Positions 10,801 through 19,548 of a stretch of DNA of 64,000 nt are shown one piece after another (within the stretch, counting starts at the first letter, position 1; each line of letters starts with the position of its first letter). Both the position numbers and the translations under genes were made by a program. The notes under the pieces were generated by a model. That model did not search any database and was not told the DNA's origin. It saw nothing but the letters and a program-made list of their open reading frames with translations. Source of the stretch: Heracleum sosnowskyi (Eukaryota > Streptophyta > Magnoliopsida > Apiales > Apiaceae); contig CM061236.1 of the NCBI GenBank assembly GCA_030848705.1, positions 62,825,481-62,889,480 on the forward strand, in the 5' to 3' direction.

Positions 10801-11442
10801 GTAAGAAACCAAAAGCTGACAGAATCTAGAAAAATAAACAACTCCTCTATTCTCTGTCATCTTCTCCCCTAAGTTAGTCAAAACAAGTCGTGCAAAATCA
10901 AAATGATTATCATATAATAAAGAATACCCGATTTGCAGACTGTCTGTGGGAATAGCATCCCAATTTGTGCATTTCTTTCCAAATGTCCTCGTGATGCAAT
11001 CGAAGAAGAAACTCCATTCCTTGCGCAGAAACGGCCTTTTGAGTTGCCCAATCTTTGTCAATGGCCCAGAGTAACCAATCTCTCGCATCATTCGTATTAA
11101 ATCCTCATCACCCATTCCAACAGTGTAGGAAGGATACTCAGGAAACCCCAATGCATCTCGAATAGTACCAGCAGTAATAACATACTCTGTTTCTTCAAAC
11201 TCAAAGATTATGGATGGGCTCCCAGTTTCACCACCATCATCATAAACCCCTGTCTCCCAGAACGCCTTGATTTGTAAACCAGAAAGTTTGGCTGGTTCAA
11301 CTAAAGCACGCCCAATCGCTGACTGAGCAAGAAACTTTTGAATCATATGAAATGTTTCTGGTGCGTTTGCAGTGTTTAGTGGTGCGGTATAGTTGTTTGG
11401 AACGAACTCTAACCCAGACGAAACAAAAGCTGTGGTTGCCAT
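7867..11442 (-). CDS. Envelope-position (env-like) ORF of Sirevirus E
   Basis: An uninterrupted ORF of ~1191 codons between pol and the 3' LTR, the position of the env-like gene of Sireviruses. I take the ATG at 11442; an in-frame codon run extends to 11466. Residues ~25-245 form a globular region (AFWETGVYDDGG, RDALGFPEYPSYTVG, RPFLRKEWSFFFDCI) resembling domains often labelled plant transposon protein in databases. Residues ~290-345 are Lys/Arg-rich (possible nuclear signal), ~350-600 acidic and Thr/Ser-rich, ~625-715 predicted coiled coil by heptad pattern, ~905-955 contain three degenerate TSxxAQV repeats, and ~1005-1190 form a second globular region. I see no signal peptide or convincing membrane segment, so a true envelope role is doubtful. 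Function unknown. Confidence 0.8.
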   Translation of the reverse strand: MATTAFVSSGLEFVPNNYTAPLNTANAPETFHMIQKFLAQSAIGRALVEPAKLSGLQIKAFWETGVYDDGGETGSPSIIFEFEETEYVITAGTIRDALGFPEYPSYTVGMGDEDLIRMMREIGYSGPLTKIGQLKRPFLRKEWSFFFDCITRTFGKKCTNWDAIPTDSLQIGYSLLYDNHFDFARLVLTNLGEKMTENRGVVYFSRFCQLLVSYCVEGVDVVNEDVSCFKLHKRVFSDLINKDVKKGIVGDLLLPASVQQFVDAQVNPQTQVESQPEPLNTELPPSTSVKPARGGRTKHIGTKPARRSSTKAGVSRPEEMPQKTRLKKRRANRAKSVVEASKTETDEETLHQRKRRLVAAHLFGAINVNVDRVSEETEAPASENEEIFDTTVPTQDRVNTATEAPTSKSDDVVEEAVDAATDNGEAEIVKPQGCDMDLEVNTSLNSEHFTEGLAADLDTVRIEESMASHTEILTFEVEQGEEVNQPLATNDTEAVATETANLDVVEKDTTDNVPFATEFVSREAEFRTNANSDDPEKVAETVLSENEAEDDNAEASPAHSNPDIQVELSDIQATSEEEREANRATAEHFQNMYFSNWSSKDTIFSNERAADFVTKSSKEITNPELLSHLKATIVQIKSLNNRFDDSDKVITGLRNDITHRELTQQKDKSLYISLCKDQKNFDSRLSKVEENQVKMSTKLDEIANSIELLTSVLISDAVKKGERVSKDKCKSSQTLTQKDDTADGGARDKHHPTSKNVQRQGRRSNSDAQTNADGTRYTGGQSSSRVRNLILSSKTPVTDEEVATQLFLAEHGKNVTIEDIQAEEQLLAEEHKKNLEAGIYKKKEIKAPRKKEVGISIKENTQQSIQYTRRPVIGNTDKGKGIMIEEPNLKKKIYSTSNIAQVETRLAKSTSDAAQVDDTTKVMTTSDVAQVVQKSTQLPGFSKPKILEDLKLEAVNFSETRTVLGKEAFDKSGLGSHRERRTNNRSQDKFSLAEFGVGITQEGLDKLESVQMIFHKGIKKEFLLYFMADGRVYRVGEFDIQLKLWEELEYVLYLFEVKNRSTYDAARVLKERMMKSKVLSGAGVSSAYIPKYRDAHGKLVEMKRNSARFRTALNKKVLEFNLESDKPFYIRLGNEMDKNSIYSLRAAIYQIGEDEPEMKELKKIMIAELNRAEKKLLSDYIRTVPDIQEIK

Positions 11443-12108
11443 TAGAAGATTTTGAAGAAGGAACAAGTAATTGATGCGAAAGCTTAACAGAGTTTATGTG
11501 TAGAAAGGTGTTTGTGACTATGTGTGTGTGATAATAGATGTGTATGAGTAAGATGTGAAAAGTTTAACTAATGATGTGTGTATTGTATTTAAAAGAAAAT
11601 TAAAGATTAAAAACTGAAGAGTTTTTAATCATCAATACACAACTGTCTTACTCCTGTAATCATGTGAATGGGACACATGTCAAACGTGCATACGCTGACA
11701 GCATATAATTGGCAGTTTCCAATACGCATGCGCAGTAAAAACAACAATAATTACCGCCTGTTACACTTTTCTATGCAATTAACCTCTCTCCTCTGTTTCA
11801 AACTTTCTTGAACAACTTTCCAATCTACACGTGCAGACGTGGAGACACCTGGCATCACATATCCGCTTATTGGCAAAAAAAAAATCAATAATAATAAAAT
11901 TATCGATTTTAATATTTCAGAAACATAATAACGAAGTACGAAGGAGCTCAACAGTCAGAAGAATAATGACTGTCTTGAAACTCCGCACTTTACTGTCCCC
12001 ATGACTTCGAGCCAAGCAAAACCTTTCAGTTGCCCTGTTGGATGCTATAAAAGCTAGAGCATTGTTACAACAGGCAATCCATATATTAAAAAAAATACCA
12101 TACATCAA
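11443..12108. promoter_or_regulatory. Divergent intergenic region with plus-strand TATA box in element E
   Basis: 666 bp separate two ORFs that point away from each other. The plus strand has GCTATAAAAGC at 12044-12054, 63 bp before the ATG of the small plus-strand ORF, which is a plant-like TATA-to-start spacing. Toward the env-like ORF there is only a weak TTTTAAATAC at about 11588-11598 on the minus strand, ~150 bp before its ATG. No known domain is encoded. It reads like a bidirectional promoter, which would let both ORFs be expressed independently of the LTR; that is inference. Confidence 0.5.
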
Positions 12109-12507
12109 ATGGCAGGAACCTTTGAATTCATGGATGTAGAAGCATTCTTGAATATGAACTGGCGTCAACAAACAAACTATATTATTGATGAGTTTCTTGT
12201 TTTGTCATTTCTGAATGATGAAGGTCTCATTGCTGATGATGAAATAGCTGAAGGACCTATCTCCAATCCCTATGTGCACATCATTCGTCCTGGGCCATAT
12301 GATGTGCCCATCCTTGCAGATGATGAAGCTGTGGAGATTTGTATGATGCTCTTTTATCAGAGCTACTTGACGGGTTCGAAGAAGAAATTCTTCTTGGAAT
12401 CCTGCAAGCTGCAAACCAGAAAGAGAATTCGAGAGGATGATGATGATGATTCAACATCAGGGGGTTGTCAAGCCTTGGAAATCCCAGATGGTATAATGAC
12501 CAGATAA
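12109..12507 (+). CDS. Small ORF antisense to gag-pol inside Sirevirus E, function unknown
   Basis: 132 codons, ATG 12109 to TAA 12505-12507, on the strand opposite gag, pol and the env-like ORF. It does not overlap any of them, so it is not a shadow frame. Residues 1-60 are acidic and hydrophobic (FEFMDVEAFLNMNW, DEFLVLSFLNDEGLIADDEI), ~60-85 contain a VHIIRPGPYDVPILADDEAV stretch, ~95-120 are basic then acidic (KKKFF, TRKRIR, a DDDDD run). There is no signal peptide. I do not recognise the family. A TATA box lies at 12046-12052. Candidates: an accessory additional ORF of this retroelement lineage, or a captured host gene. Non-overlap, a good start context and promoter support a real gene; only one copy is visible. 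Confidence 0.5.
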   Translation: MAGTFEFMDVEAFLNMNWRQQTNYIIDEFLVLSFLNDEGLIADDEIAEGPISNPYVHIIRPGPYDVPILADDEAVEICMMLFYQSYLTGSKKKFFLESCKLQTRKRIREDDDDDSTSGGCQALEIPDGIMTR

Positions 12508-13832
12508 CCGAACAAGTAGCTAGACAAGAGTATGAAATTGTCTGAATGTAAACAAAGTTTGAATCAATTTATGAAAAAAAATCCATTGTTTTGCTTTACA
12601 TATCAGTATTAATGTTATGATGAATGTATAATCATAAAGGAATTATCAGAACTACAGTCATCAGTATCTCATAGTAATTGTAAAGTGAAAGAAATGATAT
12701 CACTTTAAACACTAAACTAACATACTCATCAGCGCTACTAATCACCATCAGGACTTATCAAACACACTCTTCCTTTTCTCTGTTTAATGCAAAATAGATC
12801 CGTTACCAATCATACTTTTTCGAAAAACAAATGTCTAATCTCAAAATTATAAAATGTCTGAAACAAAGAAATTATTTTAACCATCAGAGATTAAAACAAA
12901 GTTACCTCGGCATATGTCACACAATACATCAGTGTTTACCATTTGTCCTTCTTTGTCAATAAACTCTTTTCTCAAACTGTACAGGTGTGAAAATATGTGT
13001 GTGTAATAGCAGAGTTTACCGAAATCAATATTTAGATCATCTCAAAGTGCATAAAATCCACAACCTAAAGTAGTAAAAACTGGTTGCCTAAACTCTCATG
13101 TATAACATAAAATCTGAATTTATATCTAAACTCTGTTTTCTGATATCCTTTCATTTGGATATATCTTTTGTTTTTCACCCCCTTTCTTTATGTTTATTTT
13201 TATTTTTATTTTATTTTTGTTTTTTTTTATTTTTCCAGTAATCAGTGGTTGGCACTAGTCACCAAAAATCAACGATTTTAGCCCTTATTTCATACAATAA
13301 GTTCCTGGATCTTCCTAGGCACAACATGATCTCAAAGGAATTTGTGCTCTTTTTGGCATCTTTTGATTTGAGGGTGAATTATTTTCAATTAAGAATCAGA
13401 GTTTAGACTTTTCATCAGTAAATATATTTAACTTATGAGAGAAAATGCAAACAGCTAATACAGACTCAGTGTATAGGATTAATAAACTAAGAGATGGTAT
13501 AAATACAGAGACAGTATCATGCTGTGTTAACTTACTGCACATGTTTGAGATCAGAATCTATACAACTCTTAAGGATTCATAATTACTTACTGAGAATTAT
13601 GCTTCATACAAATTTCTTCATTGGTCCATATGTTTCAGACAAAATTACAATCAGAGTATAGCATTAAACTGTAACAATCAGAGTATGACCAACATTTTAT
13701 GACTAACAGAGTTTAGCATCAGAGTTTAACCGACAGAGTTTATGACACTGATACTCATAACAGTTAATACATGCAAGGAATCATGAGCATTAAAAATCAA
13801 ACATGTATAGATTTTGAGTCTAACCCGTATCT
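12508..13832. other. Non-coding region between pol and the antisense ORF of element E
   Basis: 1.3 kb with no credible ORF. It contains a long T-rich tract at about 13186-13237 and a dense cluster of CAGAGT(A/T)T words from 13390 to 13745, including three closely spaced copies at 13708-13740. It would form the 3' UTR of pol on one strand and of the small ORF on the other. Confidence 0.6.
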
Positions 13833-16800
13833 CTAGTCAGAACCAGAGATCATCCCAAGTTCATTTACCAATCTTGTAAAAGTAGCTTCACTCAAAGGTT
13901 TGGTGAAGATATCTGCAAGTTGTTGGTCTGTAGACACAAAATGAAGCTCAATGTTCCCTTCTTCCACATGTTCTCTGATAAAATGATACCTTATGCTGAT
14001 GTGCTTGGTCATGGAGTGCTGTACTGGATTTCCTGTCATAGCAATAGCACTTTGGTTATCACAGAAAATAGGTATTTTAGAGTACCTTAACCCATAATCC
14101 AGCAATTGATTCTTCATCCATAAAATCTGTGCACAACAGCTACCAGCTGCTATATACTCTGCTTCAGCTGTGGATGTAGAAATTGATTTCTGTTTCTTGC
14201 TGTACCAAGAAACTAATCTGTCACCTAAAAATTGACAACTTCCACTTGTACTTTTTCTGTCTATCTTACAGCCTGCAAAATCTGCATCAGAGTAACCAAT
14301 TAACTTAAACTCTGATTCTCTAGGATACCACAAACCCAAGGTTATGGTTCCTTTGAGATATTTGAAAATCCTTTTTACAGCTGTTAGATGAGGCTCTCTT
14401 GGATCTGCTTGAAATCTTGCACAAAGACATGTTGCATACATGATATCAGGTCTACTTGCAGTAAGATACAGTAAAGACCCTATCATTCCTCTGTAAATAG
14501 TCATATCTACTGAGGCTCCTGTGTCTTTGTCTAACTTTGTTGCTGTAGCCATGGGAGTTGTGGCAGATGAACTATCAAGCATACCAAATTTCTTTAGAAG
14601 ATTTCTGGTATACTTTGCTTGATTGATAAAAATCCCATCATCTGTTTGCTTGACCTGTAAGCCTAGAAAATAACTAAGCTCTCCCATCATGCTCATTTGG
14701 TACCTGGACTGCATAAGCTTTGCAAACTTCTTACAAAGTTTGTCATTAGTAGATCCAAAAATAATATCATCTACATAAATTTGAACTAACAGCAAATCAT
14801 CACCATAATTGAAATAAAACAATGTTTTATCAATTGTACCTCTTGTGAACCCACTTTCTAAAAGAAATTTAGCAAGAGTTTCATACCATGCTCTTGGTGC
14901 TTGCTTTAGTCCATATAATGCCTTGTCAAGCCTGTAGACATAATCTGGATGCTTGGGATCTACAAATCCTGGTGGTTGTTCAACAAATACTTCTTCTTCA
15001 AGCTTCCCATTGAGAAAAGCACTTTTTACATCCATCTGAAAGACTTTAAACTTCTTGTGTGCAGCATAGGCCAGAAAGATTCTTATGGCCTCCAATCTTG
15101 CAACTGGAGCAAAGGTTTCATCATAGTCAATTCCTTCCTGTTGTGAATATCCTTTTGCCACAAGTCTAGCCTTGTTTCTTGTAATCACACCTTCACTGTC
15201 AGTCTTGTTTCTGAAAACCCACTTTGTACCTACAATTGATCTATTCTTTGGTCTAGGTACAAGTGTCCAGACTTCATTTCTTTCAAATTCATTTAACTCT
15301 TCTTGCATTGCTGTAATCCAATTAGCATCTTGAAGAGCTTCCTCCACTTTCTTTGGTTCTGTTTGAGACAAGAAAGCATGATACAGACACTCATTATTTG
15401 TTGCACTTCTAGTTCTCACACTAGCATCAGGATCTCCAATTATGAGATCAGGTGTGTGTGCCTGTGTCCACCTTCTTGCTGTTGGTAAGTGGTTTCTTGC
15501 ATCATTATTGGATCCTCCCCCTTGATCCATGCTCTCCTGATTCATATGTTGACTTTCTGTTGCATCTGAGGCTTCCCTTGAATTGGATGGTTCAGAGTTT
15601 GAACTGTCAGAGTTTGAATCAGTTTTCTCAACTGACTCACTTGCTGTGTCTTGTTGAGCTTCTTCACGCTCCCCCTCAACTGGTTCTCTATTTTGTTCAA
15701 TTTGAGAATTTCCAGTTTCTCCAGTATTTACCAGTAGAGGTTCAGAGTATGCTTCGTCAGAGTTTGTCAACCCTGCTTCATCAGAGTTTATATCATCAGA
15801 GAATAGATCTTCATTTTCAAAACGTAGTTGATCATATCCATCCTTGTCTTCAAGTCCAATTATTTTCTTGTCATCAAATGACACATGTATGGATTCCATG
15901 ATCACCTTAGTTCTTAGATTATAAACTCTGAATGCTTTTGTTGACAATGGATAGCCAACAAAGATTCCTTCATCAGCTTTTAACTCGAACTTTGTCAACT
16001 GTTCAGGATGAGTCTTCAACACAAAGCATTTGCATCCAAATATATGAAAATATTTCAAATTTGGCTTCTTATTTTTCACCATCTCATATGGTGTTTTCCC
16101 ATGCTTGTTGATCAATGTTGCATTTTGAGTAAAACAAGCAGTTTGAACAGCTTCTGCCCAGAAGTATGTTGGTAATTTTGCTTCATCAAGCATAGTTCTG
16201 GCTGCTTCAATTAAAGTTCTGTTCTTCCTTTCAACTACACCATTTTGCTGTGGAGTTCCAGGTGCAGAAAATTCTTGTTTCACTCCTCTTTCTTTGCAGA
16301 AAGCTTCCATGATTGAGTTTCTGAATTCAGTTCCATTATCACTCCTTATAATTTTGACTTTGTGCTGTGATCCTTTGTCCAGTAGATTTACATGATCCAT
16401 CAGAGTTTGAGCAGTTTCATCCTTCTTTGACAAGAAATACACCCATGTATATCTAGTATATTCATCAACAATTACTAGAGCATATTTCTTTCTGCCCATG
16501 GACATCACATTCACTGGTCCAAAGAGATCAACATGTAGAAGATGATAAGGTTCCACTACTGAAGATTCAGATTTGCTCTTGAAAGATGACTTTCTTTGCT
16601 TGGCCTTTTGACAAGAATCACATAGGCCATCTAGACTGAGTATTGATTTTGGAAGTCCCCTTACAAGATCCTTTCTTATTAGCTCATTGATGTTGTTCAA
16701 ATTGAGATGAGAGAGCTTCTTGTGCCAATTCCAACTCTCTTCATTTGACATTCTTGCAGTCAGACACACTGTTTTTCCATCAGAGTTTGTTACCAAACTT

Positions 16801-17147
16801 GCTTCATAAATGTTGTTGCGCCTATGTCCAACTAGAACAACTTTTCCAGTAGATTTACTGATGACTTCACAGTATTCACTATGAAAATCTACATGGTTTC
16901 CTCTGTCACAGATTTGACTCACAGATAACAGATTATGCTTGAGTCCTGAGACTAGAGCTACATTTGTAATGATGACACTTCCAAGATTAATATTGCCATA
17001 TCCCAGAGTGTGTCCTATGTTGCCATCTCCATAGGAAACTTTTGGGCCAACCTTCTCCTCAAAGTCTGATAGCAGGGCTTTATTTCCAGTCATATGTCCT
17101 GAGCATCCACTGTCCAATATAAGTGTGCTCTCTTTTATACCCTGCAA
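13833..17147 (-). CDS. pol: Copia Pol polyprotein (protease-integrase-RT-RNase H), intact
   Basis: About 1100 codons without interruption. Order is Copia-type: aspartic protease with LDSGCSGHMTG near residue 11; GAG-pre-integrase HHCC finger (WHKKLSHL...CDSCQKAKQR) ~140-190; integrase core with HVDLFGPV (~205), RSDNGTEF and QQNGVVERKN; an acidic Ser/Asn-rich linker ~450-590; RT from ~605 with FQMDVKSAFLNG and the catalytic YVDDIIFG (~788); RNase H with SDADFAGC (~965), STAEAEYIA and CDNQSAI; end near the ADIFTKPL motif. All catalytic motifs seen are intact. No ATG opens the frame: the first codon shown is TTG, one frame off gag, so Pol must be made by frameshift, readthrough plus shift, or splicing. 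Confidence 0.95.
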   Translation of the reverse strand: MQGIKESTLILDSGCSGHMTGNKALLSDFEEKVGPKVSYGDGNIGHTLGYGNINLGSVIITNVALVSGLKHNLLSVSQICDRGNHVDFHSEYCEVISKSTGKVVLVGHRRNNIYEASLVTNSDGKTVCLTARMSNEESWNWHKKLSHLNLNNINELIRKDLVRGLPKSILSLDGLCDSCQKAKQRKSSFKSKSESSVVEPYHLLHVDLFGPVNVMSMGRKKYALVIVDEYTRYTWVYFLSKKDETAQTLMDHVNLLDKGSQHKVKIIRSDNGTEFRNSIMEAFCKERGVKQEFSAPGTPQQNGVVERKNRTLIEAARTMLDEAKLPTYFWAEAVQTACFTQNATLINKHGKTPYEMVKNKKPNLKYFHIFGCKCFVLKTHPEQLTKFELKADEGIFVGYPLSTKAFRVYNLRTKVIMESIHVSFDDKKIIGLEDKDGYDQLRFENEDLFSDDINSDEAGLTNSDEAYSEPLLVNTGETGNSQIEQNREPVEGEREEAQQDTASESVEKTDSNSDSSNSEPSNSREASDATESQHMNQESMDQGGGSNNDARNHLPTARRWTQAHTPDLIIGDPDASVRTRSATNNECLYHAFLSQTEPKKVEEALQDANWITAMQEELNEFERNEVWTLVPRPKNRSIVGTKWVFRNKTDSEGVITRNKARLVAKGYSQQEGIDYDETFAPVARLEAIRIFLAYAAHKKFKVFQMDVKSAFLNGKLEEEVFVEQPPGFVDPKHPDYVYRLDKALYGLKQAPRAWYETLAKFLLESGFTRGTIDKTLFYFNYGDDLLLVQIYVDDIIFGSTNDKLCKKFAKLMQSRYQMSMMGELSYFLGLQVKQTDDGIFINQAKYTRNLLKKFGMLDSSSATTPMATATKLDKDTGASVDMTIYRGMIGSLLYLTASRPDIMYATCLCARFQADPREPHLTAVKRIFKYLKGTITLGLWYPRESEFKLIGYSDADFAGCKIDRKSTSGSCQFLGDRLVSWYSKKQKSISTSTAEAEYIAAGSCCAQILWMKNQLLDYGLRYSKIPIFCDNQSAIAMTGNPVQHSMTKHISIRYHFIREHVEEGNIELHFVSTDQQLADIFTKPLSEATFTRLVNELGMISGSD

Positions 17148-17166
17148 TCACAAACAAACACTAAGT
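17145..17166 (-). other. gag-pol junction of element E: stop plus frame change
   Basis: Gag ends with TAG at 17163-17161 and the pol frame begins 13 bases later in another frame. The minus strand between them reads TTTGTTTGTGATTGCAG followed by GG, which looks like a plant 3' splice site. Whether pol is reached by recoding or by splicing cannot be told from one sequence. Confidence 0.6.
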
Positions 17167-19485
17167 GTTAGTTTTAAGGACCCAGACTTGCTTGGATCCT
17201 TTGTCTTTCTTAACAGTGTTAGCTTTTGCAGCGGAATTACTATCTACAGAGTTTAAGCTAACATTGTCAGACTTTACACTTGCAGAGTTTGCTCTAACCC
17301 ACTTCAGATTGGGTTTTAGCTCATAATAGTTATGATAAATAGCATGATAACTCTTGCAAGTATAAATGGAATGCCAAGTGCTCCCACAGTGTGTGCATAA
17401 AGTTTGTGGTTTAACCCTTACATAATCATTCTTTACTCCTGATGTAGAAGATAAAGAATTAATATGTTTGTTCTTAGTGCAAAATCTAGCAAGATGATTA
17501 GAACTACCACAATTATAACATGTTTTCCTTGGAGCAGCACCAGTAGGCAAATGATTATTTCTATTATTTATGCCTATCTTTCCATTCCTATTTTTCTTGG
17601 ATCCTTTTGGTTTCATGGCAGATTTTATCTCTTTCAGCTTATGATTAAACTGTTTCCCTGTCATCAAACCAACATTAACCTGTTTTTCACAAGTTTTTAC
17701 TGGCTTTCTAACAGCTTCTCTTTCCATAAGTTTTTCTGTTATAATATTTTCCTGTTTTTCACAGGCTTCATCTGATTCCATATCAGCTTCCCTTATTACA
17801 ACAGATTTTAACTTATTGGCTTCTGGAACAAATTTCACAGGTTTAAGTTGTGGTTTTACTTTAACCTTGTCTTTAAACCTAAGTTCATCATTTTCACAAT
17901 AACCTAAACCTACAGAATCAGTCTGAAACACTTGATGTGTGTCTCTTCCAGAATCTGTCCAAGTTTTGATTATTTTTCTTTCCTTCTCTAAATCAGATTC
18001 TAGTTGCCTATATCTTTTCAGCAACTCCTGTTCTACATAAACAGCATCATCTCTTTCTTTTTGAATCTGCTTCATACTTTCAAGTTCTCCTTCAAGAAAC
18101 TTGTTTCTATCTTTAAGACTAAGATTCTCAGATTTAATTCTTTCATTTTCTAAAGTCTGATCCCTATAGCTAACATGAACACTTTTCAGATATACTCTTA
18201 ACTCAGATATATTCTCAGTATCATAAGCATAAGTAGTTAGGGGTACCTTATTTTCAGATGATTCAGTCTCATCTCTGACAGTTGCCATAAGAGCATAATT
18301 TTCTCCATCATCAGAGTCTGAAGTATCCGCCCAGTCTTTGCCTTTAGAGATGAGTGCTTTCTCAGATTTGCCTTTCTTGCACTCTGGTGCATAATGACCC
18401 ATCTCTTTGCACTTGTAGCACTGGATCTCAGATTTGTCCTTCTTTCCAGACTTGGTATCCCTTCCATCAGACTTTCTGAAATTCTTCTTCTCAGAATTTG
18501 AATCTCTCCTTGAGAATCTCTTTCCCTTCTTGAAGTTCTTGAACCCCATCTTCTTGAAGGTCTTCACCATCAATGCAGCCATTTGCATCATCTGTTCTTC
18601 ATCATCATCAGAGTCAGAAGCTTCACCAGAGTTTGAGTCATCATCAGAGTTTGATGACTCACTTTCAGATTTAATGACTAAAGCCTTTCCCTTGGCTTTC
18701 TTCCTTGATGATTCCTTCTTAATGGGCTTCTCCTCGACTTTGAGAGCAACAGATTTTGTCTTTTTACTCAATCTTCTATTCCTTTGTTCTATCTCCAGTT
18801 CATGAGTTTTCAATAACCCATAGATTTCATCAAGATCTGTATCAGCAAGCTCATAATTATCTCTTATTGTGGTTGTCTTTAAATCCCACTTTTCAGGTAG
18901 AGATAACAGAAACTTGAGATTAGACTCTTCAAGCTCATATTCTTTATTAACCAGAGACAGATCATTCAACAATTTACAAAATCTGTCATAAGTCTCAGTC
19001 AAGGTTTCATTAGGTCTTGAATCAAAGTGCTCATACTCCTGTGTGAGTATTGTCTTTCTGTTCTTCTTGATAGCACCTGTTCCCTGGCATCTGACTTCTA
19101 AAGCATCCCATATCTCTTTGGCAGTTTTGCAGCCAATTACTCTGTTAGACATAACATTATCTAAAGCACTGTGGAGAAGATGTCTAACCTTTGCATCTTT
19201 TGCAATTGATGAGATGTCCTCAGGAGTCATATCTTTCTTTTCCTTTGGAACAGTCTTTTGTTCTTGACCATCAACAACATGGGACAATTTAGTCGGCATA
19301 TGAGGACCATCATAGATTCTGTCAAGGTATTCTGGATCTGTAGCCTCCAGAAACATGGTCATCTTCACCTTCCAAATTGGATACTCTACTGGCCTGAGTA
19401 TTGGAACCCTGATTGTTTCATATCGACTCACAGAATTAGGCTTAACCTGTTCAGCCTTAGGAGCAGTTTGATTTTCTTCAGACAT
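17161..19485 (-). CDS. gag: Copia Gag polyprotein, Sirevirus type, intact
   Basis: 774 codons from ATG 19485, 49 bp after the primer-binding site. The UBN2-like capsid region spans ~25-230 (RPVEYPIWKVKM, LTQEYEHFDSRPNETL). A Ser/Asp-rich acidic segment lies at ~265-300. Three CCHC knuckles follow: CYKCKEMGHYAPEC (~356), CYNCGSSNHLARFC (~655) and CTHCGSTWHSIYTC (~697), with a coiled-coil region between the first and second (~440-520). This unusually long gag with distal knuckles is characteristic of Sireviruses. It assembles virus-like particles and binds element RNA. The frame is uninterrupted and ends at TAG 17161. Confidence 0.95.
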   Translation of the reverse strand: MSEENQTAPKAEQVKPNSVSRYETIRVPILRPVEYPIWKVKMTMFLEATDPEYLDRIYDGPHMPTKLSHVVDGQEQKTVPKEKKDMTPEDISSIAKDAKVRHLLHSALDNVMSNRVIGCKTAKEIWDALEVRCQGTGAIKKNRKTILTQEYEHFDSRPNETLTETYDRFCKLLNDLSLVNKEYELEESNLKFLLSLPEKWDLKTTTIRDNYELADTDLDEIYGLLKTHELEIEQRNRRLSKKTKSVALKVEEKPIKKESSRKKAKGKALVIKSESESSNSDDDSNSGEASDSDDDEEQMMQMAALMVKTFKKMGFKNFKKGKRFSRRDSNSEKKNFRKSDGRDTKSGKKDKSEIQCYKCKEMGHYAPECKKGKSEKALISKGKDWADTSDSDDGENYALMATVRDETESSENKVPLTTYAYDTENISELRVYLKSVHVSYRDQTLENERIKSENLSLKDRNKFLEGELESMKQIQKERDDAVYVEQELLKRYRQLESDLEKERKIIKTWTDSGRDTHQVFQTDSVGLGYCENDELRFKDKVKVKPQLKPVKFVPEANKLKSVVIREADMESDEACEKQENIITEKLMEREAVRKPVKTCEKQVNVGLMTGKQFNHKLKEIKSAMKPKGSKKNRNGKIGINNRNNHLPTGAAPRKTCYNCGSSNHLARFCTKNKHINSLSSTSGVKNDYVRVKPQTLCTHCGSTWHSIYTCKSYHAIYHNYYELKPNLKWVRANSASVKSDNVSLNSVDSNSAAKANTVKKDKGSKQVWVLKTNT

Positions 19486-19533
19486 GATTAATACTGTGTT
19501 TGAATCGTAAAACTGTATATATTAAACAGCCTT

Positions 19534-19547
19534 GGCTCTGATACCAA
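19534..19547 (-). other. Primer-binding site, element E
   Basis: The minus strand reads TTGGTATCAGAGCC adjacent to the LTR, complementary to the 3' end of initiator tRNA-Met. Confidence 0.95.
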
Positions 19548-19548
19548 T

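Noticed and set aside
15452..15901. 149-codon plus-strand ORF opposite E's pol
   Set aside because: Lies wholly within the pol acidic linker; it is the complement of Ser/Glu codons and has no promoter or domain.
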